From NCBI GenBank assembly GCA_964393525.1, contig CAYMTV010000008.1:1-42292 (forward strand): a stretch of DNA of 42,292 nucleotides, in the 5' to 3' direction. This DNA comes from CAYMTV01 sp964393525. Lineage in GTDB: Bacteria; Patescibacteriota; Microgenomatia; Daviesbacterales; UBA10151. Below the pieces are notes generated by a model that worked only from the letters and a program-made list of their open reading frames with translations, was not told where the DNA came from and made no database searches. Positions 25,501-32,490 of this stretch are shown here, one piece after another. Each line of letters starts with the position of its first letter. The first letter of the stretch is position 1. The position numbers and the translations under genes are program-made.

Positions 25501-25694
25501 GTGGTGACGGTGTGATCAACAGCCAGGATAAATCAGAACTAAACAGGCAGTGGGATAAGCCCGGTAATAATCTTTCAGGTGATTTTAACAAAGACGGTGT
25601 GGTTAATACTTTTGATTGGGCTTGTATGGGTCACAACTTTGGTGAGGTGGATGATTCGCTTGCACCTAAGGTAATTGAGAAGGAAGAACAGTAG
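22584..25694 (+). CDS. Surface beta-helix protein with carbohydrate-binding-like and dockerin-like modules
   Basis: This protein of about 1036 residues opens with the same membrane anchor as its neighbour (LPLGIDLVRQQQILRSRA) and an acidic linker. Residues of about 140-400 form a right-handed parallel beta-helix of the pectate-lyase type (VYIPAGAYDV, VTVFGDGMNKTFI, repeated N-x-I/V-x-N-N turns). A jelly-roll segment beginning NLFGNCGFENP and ending VLIDDVKVTAL resembles carbohydrate-binding modules. The final 340 residues repeat the neighbour's TIG-like and dockerin-like tail (GGDGVINSQDKSELNRQW; GDFNKDGVVNTFDW). Likely polysaccharide binding or cleavage at the cell surface; catalytic residues cannot be assigned. 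Confidence 0.82.
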   Translation: MAKIYSFFKELSSFFASFKNRKDTLNTLFLIILIITLPLGIDLVRQQQILRSRAAVAALEIVKDDCVEERNGKKVLTCGSVPLKIVSPIGGLKPDDFEEDEEDKDQGDGQRSEAPVDTPKPEETFAPLPQECNSNLKLPNGKPIVNIRDFNNNIQSALDCFKNVSLGGGAVYIPAGAYDVQDKIRVYSNVTVFGDGMNKTFIKQTKASDPLMANDSNKGQENITIMDLSLVGSGQSGGDRCCSGIEFANLTGGFINNVKVENFSYSGIFFSYKVKEDKARSVSKVRISNCYIQKNKGPGIDINMGDNNVVEKCTLLDNGTKQGAGVSIEMGAEGSASENFIVGNNITQPGPAITMISQVAGAKVANNRVCYNKEDTKPGIIDDGGEANLYIGNLVESGCVENDGKVNFSDKSRGYLEKPSPSTDSRCNIPSGYELPLRPTGAGIAAADNQAGDSQVQASCQTPDNLFGNCGFENPIKQVSEFQCTGIVGNWVSTGQYKPGRMSDNVAVITTDAKSGDKALAIGILDKKVCSDPKKYNGDHTRGNYSLFSEAFQVINFKGKSNIKINFWAKMKAEGGTDKASAPFYVYITSLKDPYPDKWLLQVYANGNNSCGGGKLASKYSCMEQGCSLSANEWKNITVSLSSGDLAKLGPDKGYISFGVMNNYPTQVLIDDVKVTALSSVMGESTDSTQTQTQTTPTPSPTATPKPSKKPVIYTKTFKIAESERGLVGAEEFEYSEEPEFFTYDLENTDPGLKQIWVEFKNSAGRKYKAHVNIILVEEDPEIKQLSCRFDLTAQNVVFDIKGERFGSVEGASLEADEGTFQVLSWSETAVSAVLEGLDLKNSRERDGFKVKLKRSDGQESEPVPCDIGVSQLSLGTEIFCREKGSLEEDNVSLIFIDELGNKVSETVKINKDGVIKGIKTKLQTEEDYTVSIKTPTSLRRNALFTAGEGTQVIKGAGDEALTLPIGDISPPGGDGVINSQDKSELNRQWDKPGNNLSGDFNKDGVVNTFDWACMGHNFGEVDDSLAPKVIEKEEQ

Positions 25695-25732
25695 GTTGCT
25701 TTAACGCTCAAAATTCTGATACTCTTAAGTTA

Positions 25733-25753
25733 GGGAACCTTTGTCCGGTTCTT
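25733..25753 (+). other. Hairpin before the third pilin gene
   Basis: GGGAACC and GGTTCTT (with two G-T pairs) close a TTTGTCC loop. It ends 8 nt before the ATG at 25762. It may be a weak terminator of the previous gene or a leader structure. Confidence 0.3.
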
Positions 25754-25761
25754 TCTAATTT

Positions 25762-26142
25762 ATGTCTGCCTTTTTAACTCAACTTGTAATAGTTTTTGTC
25801 TTAATTTTTCAGCTTTTTATTGTTCCAACTGCAGTTTTTGCCCAAGATCCGGTCTGCACAGATCCAAATAAACCTACCTCCCTAAAATGCATTCCGGTTT
25901 TTCTGGGAAATATTGCTAACTCGGGAACAATTCTTGCAGGAGTGGCGGCAATTTTTTTTGTAGCATTCGCCGGACTAAAATTTCTCACCTCCGGTGGTGA
26001 TCCCCAGAAGGTTGAATCAGCCAAAAAAACCCTAACTTTTGCAATCATCGGTCTTGTAATCATAGTTTCAGCTTATTTTATCATCAAAATTGTTTCAGAA
26101 GTGACTAATGTAGATTGTAGTGTTTTAGGAGTAGGATGCTGA
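25762..26142 (+). CDS. TrbC/VirB2-like pilin subunit (paralogue 3)
   Basis: A signal peptide ending TAVFAQ (about residue 28) is followed by a short cysteine-containing loop (CTDPNKPTSLKC) and two membrane helices around FAGLKFLTSGGDPQKVESAK and FAIIGLVIIVSAYFIIKIV. Two more cysteines lie at the C-terminus. The four cysteines suggest disulphide-stabilised extracellular ends, which the first two paralogues lack. It heads a three-gene block with pilin 4 and the VirB6-like gene, overlapping the next gene by 7 nt. Confidence 0.8.
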   Translation: MSAFLTQLVIVFVLIFQLFIVPTAVFAQDPVCTDPNKPTSLKCIPVFLGNIANSGTILAGVAAIFFVAFAGLKFLTSGGDPQKVESAKKTLTFAIIGLVIIVSAYFIIKIVSEVTNVDCSVLGVGC

Positions 26143-26519
26143 ATTTTTTTAAACATCTGTCAACCCTAAGCTTGCTGCTTTTGTCCACGGCCTTTTTTCA
26201 GGCAGGAAATTTCCCTGTTTTCGCCGATTGCGCTAAAGGTGAACAGCAAACGGATTTAGGCTGTATACCGACAGATCCTTTACCGTTTGCGGCTAAAGTC
26301 TATGGAATCGGTCTTGGTTTAATTGGTGGTGTAGCGCTGATATTTATCATGTACGGAGGATACTTAATTTTGTCTTCAAAAGGGGACCAGCTGGCTCTTT
26401 CAAAAGGTAAAAGCTATGTGGTTTCAGCGGTGATTGGTCTTCTGTTAGCTGTTGCCGGGTACGCCTTGTATCAGATAATTGCCATAGATGTTATCAAACT
26501 GCCGGGATTTGGAAGGTAG
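26136..26519 (+). CDS. TrbC/VirB2-like pilin subunit (paralogue 4)
   Basis: Like its neighbour it has a signal peptide (ending FPVFAD, about residue 32), a cysteine loop (CAKGEQQTDLGCIP) and two membrane helices joined by IMYGGYLILSSKGDQLALSK and VSAVIGLLLAVAGYALYQII. The start overlaps the end of the previous gene, with AGGAG 4 nt upstream inside that gene, so translation is coupled. The adjacent placement with a VirB6-like gene supports a type IV secretion pilus role. Confidence 0.8.
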   Translation: MLNFFKHLSTLSLLLLSTAFFQAGNFPVFADCAKGEQQTDLGCIPTDPLPFAAKVYGIGLGLIGGVALIFIMYGGYLILSSKGDQLALSKGKSYVVSAVIGLLLAVAGYALYQIIAIDVIKLPGFGR

Positions 26520-26533
26520 CTAAGGCACAAAGC

Positions 26534-28628
26534 ATGAAAATACTGCCCAAAATTTTACTCACAATCTTTATCTTTTTCCAATTTTTGGTTTTTGCTCCGC
26601 CTATCTTTGCTCAAGGAACCAGTGTCGGATCATCATCCTCTGCGGTTGAGGGGTGGGCAGAAGATTCCGAGGTTACTTTTGCCGGTAAAATCGCTGCCCG
26701 CTCAAGTGAGCTTTTAAATAATGTCATCAAAAATTACCAGTGGTCGGTTTCGGAAAAAGGTCAAAACTGGTTTGACCCAATCTGGATCATGATCAGAAAT
26801 ATTGTTTATGCAATTTTGAGCTTATTTATTTTAGCCGGGGCGTTTTTGCTTATTATCACCAGGGGTCAGTCTATTACCGTCAAAAAATTTATTCCAAGGT
26901 TTATTCTGATTATTATTTTGGTTACCCTGTCGTTTTCCTTAATTCAAGTTTTCTACGTTGTTACAGACATCATCCAGGGATTTTTTCTAAAAAAGCCAAA
27001 CTCAAGTGATTTTATCTCCTCGGCAGATCTTTTAAACATCTCCTTTGACTATCAAAGCTTTATTGGTTTTAGAAGAACCGGTTTGGAATTTGAAGAATCA
27101 GCCTTTATGTCACTTCTTTTGGTAAAACTTACAGCAGCTACTTATTATGTAATGTTTATTATCTTAATTGTCAGAAAAGTCATCCTTTGGTTTTTTATCG
27201 TGGTTTCCCCAATTTTTCCGCTTTTATTGTTCTTCTCTCCTATCCGCAATACCGCCAAAATCTGGATAGGTGAGTTTTTTAGATGGTTATTGTATGGCCC
27301 GCTGTTTGCAATTTTTCTAGCCGGGGTAGTCGCCCTCTGGCAGCAGGGTGGAGTGCCTCTATCTCCTTTAAACAAGCCGTGTGATAAGCCCAACAAGGAA
27401 AGCGAAGTGGTTTATCCAACAGCTATCAATATTTTATTGGGAGGCCCCTGCCAGGAGCTTGCCTTTAGGCCGGAGAAGAGTGCTTTTAACAGCGTTAACA
27501 TCCCGGAATCTTTTATGCAGTATGTGGTAGCACTTTTAATGCTTTGGATGGTTATTTTAATGCCTTTTATTTTGCTTAAGATTTTTCTTGATTACTTAAA
27601 CAGCATTAATCTGTCTGATAATAATTTGGTGAAATATGTCTTAAGCAATAGGCCCAAGCCAACACCTCCACCAGCAACCCCCAAACCTACCCATCTTCCT
27701 CCTCCCCTTGTTCCAACTTCACCAAAGATTCCGCCTCTGCCGATGGGGCCGACTTCAACCGGTCTGGCAAGACAAATCGAAAGAGATATCGATATTTCCA
27801 GGAGTCTATCTAGGCTTAAGCCGGAACTGACAGGTAATCTTGAGTCACAGAAAAATATTGCTCAAATACTTGACTCCACAAAACTTAAAGTCTTTTCCCT
27901 AAAAGACATTGCCAAACTTGAAAGTGGTGTTGCCTCAAGAAGCCCCAGCGCAACTGCTGAATACGGTAAAATTACCGAAGCCTTGAATCGGATTGCCGGG
28001 ACAAGTACCCTAACTACCCCCCAAGAGCAACAAAAGATGGTAGAGTTAAAGGCTAGGTTGATCCAGGAGGTTCAAAAAGGAAACCCNNNNNNNNNNAGGA
28101 ATTGTTGAAGCTATAAAAGCCCCTCAGGGCGCACAAATTCCTGAGGAAAATAAAGTTCAGCAGGTAAGTCTAGAAGATTATGAGGAGGTTAGAAAAACTT
28201 GGATGGAAAATTACCAAAACTTGGAGCCGCCACTTGGGCCGGGCGGTAATCCACTGGATAGAAAAGAATGGCTAAGAGAGGAGATTAAAAATATTCCAAT
28301 TGCCGTTGACCTTTTGTTGTCAGGTGATCCCCAAAGGCAGGCTCAGGGTAAGGAAATAGTTAAACAGATTCTGCCATTTTTACTATTGGGTGGATTTTCC
28401 AAACAAGAAATTATAGCCTACCTTAAGGCTAAGCTTGAAGCTGCCAAAGCAATTTTGGTTGAACTTGTTAAGGGTGACAAGGAAGAGGAAACAGCAGTTT
28501 TTGTAGAGAGAAAACAGCAGGAAAAACCAAAAACTATGACAGCAGAAGCAAAGCTGCCGGAAACTGCTGAAGGAATGCCGGTAGGGAAAACTCCTGAACC
28601 GGGGGATGAAAAGAATACTAACACTTAG
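26534..28628 (+). CDS. VirB6/TrbL-like membrane protein, containing a gap
   Basis: A signal peptide (ending PPIFAQ) precedes five or six membrane helices between about residues 85 and 365. The helix pair WFFIVVSPIFPLLLFFSPIR and FFRWLLYGPLFAIFLAGVVA is characteristic of TrbL/VirB6 inner-membrane channel proteins. A proline-rich linker (PTPPPATPKPTHLPPPL) leads to a soluble helical C-terminal domain. Ten N at 28087 shift the frame: after the gap the same protein continues as GIVEAIKAPQGAQIPEENKV and ends at 28628, total near 695 residues. The true gap length must be a multiple of three, possibly zero. VirB6 forms the substrate path in type IV secretion. Confidence 0.75.
28087..28096. other. 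Assembly gap (10 N) inside the VirB6-like gene
   Basis: The flanks belong to one protein but are out of phase with a 10-base gap. A length of zero would read GNPGIVEA without any interruption. Confidence 0.9.
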
Positions 28629-28662
28629 AATGCTGCCCTTATAAAAAAATATTCAGTCCGAT

Positions 28663-28701
28663 TTAGCACCCCTTGACAAAGTCTGCTAATTTTTGTATAA
28701 A
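28663..28701 (+). promoter_or_regulatory. groESL promoter with CIRCE-like operator
   Basis: TTGACA (28673-28678) and TATAAA (28696-28701) are exactly 17 nt apart. Around the -35 box lies TTAGCACCC (28663-28671), a 9-nt spacer, and GTCTGCTAA (28681-28689). The consensus CIRCE operator is TTAGCACTC-N9-GAGTGCTAA, so 8 of 9 and 7 of 9 arm positions match and the spacer length is exact. HrcA repression of groESL is the expected control. Confidence 0.8.
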
Positions 28702-28726
28702 TATTCCTTGCAAAACTGCTCCTTTG

Positions 28727-28791
28727 TTAGCGTATAGATGTTAGCGGTTAGCGTCTAGTTAGAAAAAGAAAAAACTAAACGCTCTACGCTA
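28727..28791 (+). repeat. Structured groES leader with TTAGCG repeats
   Basis: TTAGCG occurs three times (28727, 28741, 28748). The arm TAGCGTATAGATGTTAG (28728) is complementary at 13 of 17 positions to CTAAACGCTCTACGCTA (28775). The leader of about 100 nt is unusual in this window, where most unit-leading messages appear leaderless. Confidence 0.45.
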
Positions 28792-28832
28792 TTCCCTAAA
28801 TCATGGGTAGACCAAGAAAAGACAAAACAACT

Positions 28833-29144
28833 ATGGCAAATAAAAGTGTGCAACTTAATATTAAGCCTCTGATGGGGTATGTTTTGGTTGAGCCTTCGGC
28901 TGCTGAAACCAAGACAGCATCAGGGCTTTATTTACCGGAAACTGCTCAGGAAAAACCGGCTCAAGGAACAGTTGTAGCTATAGGTGATGATATGGTTTTT
29001 GAAAACGGCAAAACCCTTTCTTCCCCGGTTAAAGTAGGCGATAAAGTAATTTATAAAAAATGGGGCGGGGATGAGATAAAACTTTCCGGAATTGAATATA
29101 AGCTGGTTAAGTTTGATGATTTAATGGCAATTTTAGAAGGATAA
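28833..29144 (+). CDS. groES: Co-chaperonin GroES
   Basis: This 103-residue protein (start at 28833) has the GroES features LNIKPLMGYVLVEPSAAETK, the mobile-loop region TASGLYLPETAQEKPAQG, TVVAIGD, VKVGDKVIYKKWGG and the end LMAILEG. It caps the GroEL cavity during ATP-dependent folding. An in-frame ATG at 28803 would add ten basic residues (MGRPRKDKTT); I prefer the later start by family length, but neither has a good ribosome site. It is first in the groES-unknown-groEL unit. Confidence 0.93.
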   Translation: MANKSVQLNIKPLMGYVLVEPSAAETKTASGLYLPETAQEKPAQGTVVAIGDDMVFENGKTLSSPVKVGDKVIYKKWGGDEIKLSGIEYKLVKFDDLMAILEG

Positions 29145-29148
29145 AATT

Positions 29149-29667
29149 ATGGCAGAACGACCAAGATCATTACCAGAAGCAGTAAGTACAAGAGTTGAAG
29201 GACAATTAGAAGCTAGATTAGGCAGAGTAGTAGCTAAAGGTGCTTTTAGGGCTACGCCAGATCAAGCAGTCGATGCCGCTTTATTAGCCGGAATAATATT
29301 TGGGATGCAAATTCAAAGAGGAGTTTTAAAGGGGCCTGTACAGATAAATTTAGTTTCAGAAGGAGAAAAGCCATTAGTCTTGTCAACCGGTGAAGGTGAT
29401 GTTCCTCCTGCCACATATATAGGTGTGTTTGATCCAGTTGAGAAAGTGGCTAAAATAGCTACAGCAGGAATTGATGTTGAGAGAAGTAGTAGAGAGAGCT
29501 TTGGAGACTTTGCTGCTAGAAAGACAGAAGAGTGGTATCCAAATAAGGGTGTAACTTCCTTAGAGATTTTAGACAGAGATGTTAAACGAAGACCAGCAGA
29601 TAGTTACTTTGGAAGTGAACCGCTAGATGATCCGACAAGAGAGCAAAGAACTGAGAACTTTACATAA
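29149..29667 (+). CDS. Unknown protein between groES and groEL, 172 aa
   Basis: I do not recognise this protein. It is soluble: a helical N-terminus (LPEAVSTRVEGQLEARLGRV), a small hydrophobic patch around DAALLAGIIFGMQIQRGV, a beta-rich middle (VQINLVSEGEKPLVLSTGEG) and a charged C-terminus. AGAAGG lies 8 nt before the ATG. It starts 4 nt after groES and ends 4 nt before groEL, so it is made with the chaperonins. groES and groEL are usually adjacent, which makes this insertion notable. It could be a client, an accessory chaperone or a passenger. Confidence 0.75.
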   Translation: MAERPRSLPEAVSTRVEGQLEARLGRVVAKGAFRATPDQAVDAALLAGIIFGMQIQRGVLKGPVQINLVSEGEKPLVLSTGEGDVPPATYIGVFDPVEKVAKIATAGIDVERSSRESFGDFAARKTEEWYPNKGVTSLEILDRDVKRRPADSYFGSEPLDDPTREQRTENFT

Positions 29668-29671
29668 AATT

Positions 29672-31300
29672 ATGGCAAAAATACTTTTATTTGACAGTAA
29701 TGCTAGAGAGAAACTTTTAAAGGGTATAAATACCTTAACAGAGGCAGTGGCATCAACTCTGGGTCCTAAAGGCAGAAATGTTGCAATTGATAAAAAGTGG
29801 GGATCCCCAAATATTGTTCATGATGGGGTAACAGTTGCCAAAGAAATTGAACTTGAAGATCCGTTTGAAAATATGGGTGCCCAAATTGTGAAAGAGGCTG
29901 CAAGTAAAACCAATGATGTAGCCGGAGACGGTACTACAACTGCCACAATTTTAGCCCAGGCAATTGCCCAGGAAGGCTTAAAAAATATTCAGGCCGGTGC
30001 CAATCCAATGATACTTCGGCGGGGAATTGAGAAATCAATTGATGCGCTGGTTTCAGAGCTTAAATCCATGAGCAAAAAACTCACTACCCAAGAAGAAACT
30101 ACCCAAGTTGCCACAATCTCTGCTCAAAATGAAGATATTGGAAAGCTGATTTCTGAGGCTTTAGCAAAAGTAGGTAAAGATGGAGTAGTGACTGTGGAGG
30201 AGGGTAAAACTTTGGAGATGACTGTTGATTATAAAGAAGGGATGGAGTTTGATAAGGGTTTTGCTTCGCCTTATTTTGTGACTGATACCGATAAAATGGA
30301 GGCTTCTTTGGAAGATCCGTATATTTTAATTACTGACAAAAAAATCTCCAACATGGCAGATTTAATGCCTTTTTTGGAAAAATTTGTAGCTGTTTCCAAA
30401 ACTTTAGTCATTATTGCTGATGAGGTAGAAGGTGAAGCTTTGGCTACTTTAATCGTTAACAAACTCCGGGGTTCATTTAACGTTTTAGCAGTTGGTGCGC
30501 CAGGTTTTGGTGATAGAAGAAAGGCTATGCTTGAGGATATTGCTATTTTAACCGGAGGAAATGTGATTTCAGAAGACACCGGAAGGAAGCTGGAATCAGT
30601 TGAGATTGATGATTTGGGCCAAGCTTCAAGAATTACCTCGGATAAAGAAAATACCTTAATCGTTGGTGGAAAAGGCGATAAAAACAAAATCCAGGGGAGA
30701 ATTGCCCAAATAAGGAGAGAAACAGAGTCAACTGATTCAGATTTTGATAAAGAAAAGCTTCAGGAGAGACTGGCAAAATTAACCGGTGGGGTAGCAGTGA
30801 TTAATGTTGGTGCGGCTACTGAAGTTGAGATGAAGGAAAAAAAGGAGAGGGTGATAGATGCAGTTGCTGCGACCAAAGCTGCAATTGAGGAAGGGATAGT
30901 TGCGGGAGGAGAGGTTGCACTTTTAAGAGCAGCTAAAGCTTTGGAAAAAGTTATATCAGACAGTGGCGAGGAAAAAGTTGGTGTTGAAATTGTTAAAAAA
31001 GCTATTGAGCAACCCTTTAGAAAATTGGTTCAAAATGCCGGATTGGATGAGGGGGTATTTTTAGCAAAGGTTTTGGAAACTTCAGGTAATATGGGGGTGG
31101 ATGTAATGGATGGGAAAATTAAGGATTTGGTTGTAGCTGGGGTAATAGACCCTGTTAAAGTTACCAGAAGTGCTTTGCAAAATGCAGCCTCAATTGCCAT
31201 TATGGTAATGACAACTCAGGTACTTATTACCGATAAACCGGAAGTTGAAAAACCAATGCCAGGAGCAGGTGGTATGCCAGGCGGCATGGGTGAATATTAA
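29672..31300 (+). CDS. groL: Chaperonin GroEL
   Basis: This 542-residue group I chaperonin starts MAKILLFDSNAREKLLKGIN. It carries STLGPKGRNV, the ATPase motif VAGDGTTTATILAQAI (Asp near residue 86), the apical-domain segment KTLVIIADEVEGEALATLIV, GVAVINVGAATEVEMKEKK, EEGIVAGGEVALL and the GGM-type tail (GAGGMPGGMGEY). It forms the double-ring folding chamber that works with GroES. The start is the ATG at 29672, 4 nt after the previous stop; a longer in-frame extension overlaps the preceding gene and is not part of the family. Confidence 0.97.
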   Translation: MAKILLFDSNAREKLLKGINTLTEAVASTLGPKGRNVAIDKKWGSPNIVHDGVTVAKEIELEDPFENMGAQIVKEAASKTNDVAGDGTTTATILAQAIAQEGLKNIQAGANPMILRRGIEKSIDALVSELKSMSKKLTTQEETTQVATISAQNEDIGKLISEALAKVGKDGVVTVEEGKTLEMTVDYKEGMEFDKGFASPYFVTDTDKMEASLEDPYILITDKKISNMADLMPFLEKFVAVSKTLVIIADEVEGEALATLIVNKLRGSFNVLAVGAPGFGDRRKAMLEDIAILTGGNVISEDTGRKLESVEIDDLGQASRITSDKENTLIVGGKGDKNKIQGRIAQIRRETESTDSDFDKEKLQERLAKLTGGVAVINVGAATEVEMKEKKERVIDAVAATKAAIEEGIVAGGEVALLRAAKALEKVISDSGEEKVGVEIVKKAIEQPFRKLVQNAGLDEGVFLAKVLETSGNMGVDVMDGKIKDLVVAGVIDPVKVTRSALQNAASIAIMVMTTQVLITDKPEVEKPMPGAGGMPGGMGEY

Positions 31301-31309
31301 TCTTCTTGC

Positions 31310-31338
31310 TTGACACCACTACAGACTTATAGTAGTAT
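31310..31338 (+). promoter_or_regulatory. Consensus promoter after groEL
   Basis: TTGACA (31310-31315) and TAGTAT (31333-31338) are exactly 17 nt apart, and the ATG at 31346 follows 7 nt later. The TTG of the -35 box happens to be in frame with the gene and could be mistaken for its start. Confidence 0.8.
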
Positions 31339-31345
31339 ACTTTTC

Positions 31346-31849
31346 ATGCTTAATAGAGAAAGATTAGTTGGAGGCATTAAGAGATTTGCAGATAAAATCA
31401 CAAATGGTGCTGTTTGGCTTGGTGAGAAAACCGGCATAGGCTTGACTAAGTTTAACTATCCCTTGAAAGAAAAAATTGGAGGCTACATTGATCAAGCTTA
31501 TACCTCACGTCCTATTGAACCAACACCTATGCTTCCTGCCGAAAGAATTTTTGAAAGAAAACTAATAAATACCCTAATTGAGACAATACCCCTGGTAGGA
31601 GATGTTAGAACCGCTATTGAAGCGGTAAAAGGCAAAGAATGGGGCCCGGATGGAAGAGTGCTTGGAAAAGGAGAAAGGTTTATTGTAACACCCATTGGCT
31701 CTTTTCTCCCTTGGATACCGGTTACCCCATTCAGAGAGTTTATAAGAAGCTTTAATACTGCTTTAGGAAGAACTGTTCATGACCAAAGAGCTGCTATTGC
31801 AGCACCAATTGCTCTAGTTGCGCCTCCGGTTACTCCTCCAACACCTTAA
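31346..31849 (+). CDS. Small protein with pre-toxin-like segment
   Basis: This 167-residue protein is not clearly assigned. The stretch IETIPLVGDVRTAIEAVKGK continuing to LGKGERFIVTPIGSFLPWIP resembles the hydrophobic PT-TG pre-toxin region of polymorphic toxins (P-x-x-GD...EA..GK...ER). There is no toxin domain after it, only a Pro/Ala/Val-rich tail. The N-terminus (ERLVGGIKRFADKITNGAVW) is amphipathic. It may associate with membranes. The consensus promoter just upstream makes it an independent, leaderless unit after groEL. The homology is suggestive only. Confidence 0.6.
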   Translation: MLNRERLVGGIKRFADKITNGAVWLGEKTGIGLTKFNYPLKEKIGGYIDQAYTSRPIEPTPMLPAERIFERKLINTLIETIPLVGDVRTAIEAVKGKEWGPDGRVLGKGERFIVTPIGSFLPWIPVTPFREFIRSFNTALGRTVHDQRAAIAAPIALVAPPVTPPTP

Positions 31850-31884
31850 TACGCTCAAACTACTACCACTAAAATTAAATGTAG

Positions 31885-31890
31885 TATTAT
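31885..31890 (+). promoter_or_regulatory. -10 box of the PH-domain gene
   Basis: TATTAT lies 6 nt before the ATG at 31897, consistent with a leaderless mRNA. No clear -35 box. Confidence 0.45.
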
Positions 31891-31896
31891 TAATCT

Positions 31897-32490
31897 ATGG
31901 GGAAATCCAAGTATTCAGAAGGCGCTTCAGCCAAAGATAAAAAGTCTTTTGCGCCTTTTTTGGCAGAAGATGAAGAGCTGATTTTAGCAACAGGGTATGG
32001 AAAGAACTATTTAAGGCATAGATTTGCATTTTACCTTATGATCCCCGGAGCAATTTTTATTTTAGGAGGTTTAGCTTTTGCATATTTTACAAAGGGAGAT
32101 TTGGGGTATGGACTTTTAATAGGTTTGGCAGTTGCCATAATTTTTGCTCTGTTAAAAACTTTTTGGACCTACCACGCCCATCGCTATTTGCTCACGACCA
32201 GAAGAGTCATTATCAAAGAAGGTTTTTTTGCGGTTAAACTGACATCTGCTTTATATGACAAAATTACCCATATAGAAGTGGACCAGGGCATAATTGACAG
32301 GCTAATCATGCGCCATGGCAATGTTGTTGTAAATACAGCCGGAATGAATAAAGGCGAGATTAAGCTGGAGTTTGTTGACTCACCAATTGAATTTAAAAAT
32401 CTTCTGGAAAGGCTTATAAATAGGGAAAGGGAGCATTACGGCAGGCCAACCGGGACAGTGGTGGCAGTTGAAGGGGAAGTAATTGATTAA
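31897..32490 (+). CDS. bPH2 (DUF304-like) membrane protein
   Basis: This 197-residue protein has two membrane helices (about residues 46-66 and 72-92, the second LGYGLLIGLAVAIIFALLKT). A bacterial PH-like domain follows (HRYLLTTRRVIIKEGFFAVK, YDKITHIEVDQGIIDRLI, GNVVVNTAG and the final FKNLLERLI). This layout matches YdbS/YdbT-like proteins with unknown but envelope-linked roles. It ends tail-to-tail with the M23 peptidase gene, overlapping by 4 nt. Confidence 0.82.
   Translation: MGKSKYSEGASAKDKKSFAPFLAEDEELILATGYGKNYLRHRFAFYLMIPGAIFILGGLAFAYFTKGDLGYGLLIGLAVAIIFALLKTFWTYHAHRYLLTTRRVIIKEGFFAVKLTSALYDKITHIEVDQGIIDRLIMRHGNVVVNTAGMNKGEIKLEFVDSPIEFKNLLERLINREREHYGRPTGTVVAVEGEVID

Noticed and set aside
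20450..25700. CRISPR or tandem repeat explanation for similarity between the two large surface genes
   Set aside because: The similarity is long, protein-level and modular, with diverged DNA; there are no short regular repeats with spacers.
30271..30687. 138-codon minus-strand frame within groEL
   Set aside because: Antisense shadow of a highly conserved gene, with serine-rich translation and no promoter.
31310..31345. TTG start at 31310 for the gene after groEL
   Set aside because: The TTG is the first three bases of a perfect TTGACA -35 box with a -10 at 17 nt; the ATG at 31346 is the better start.
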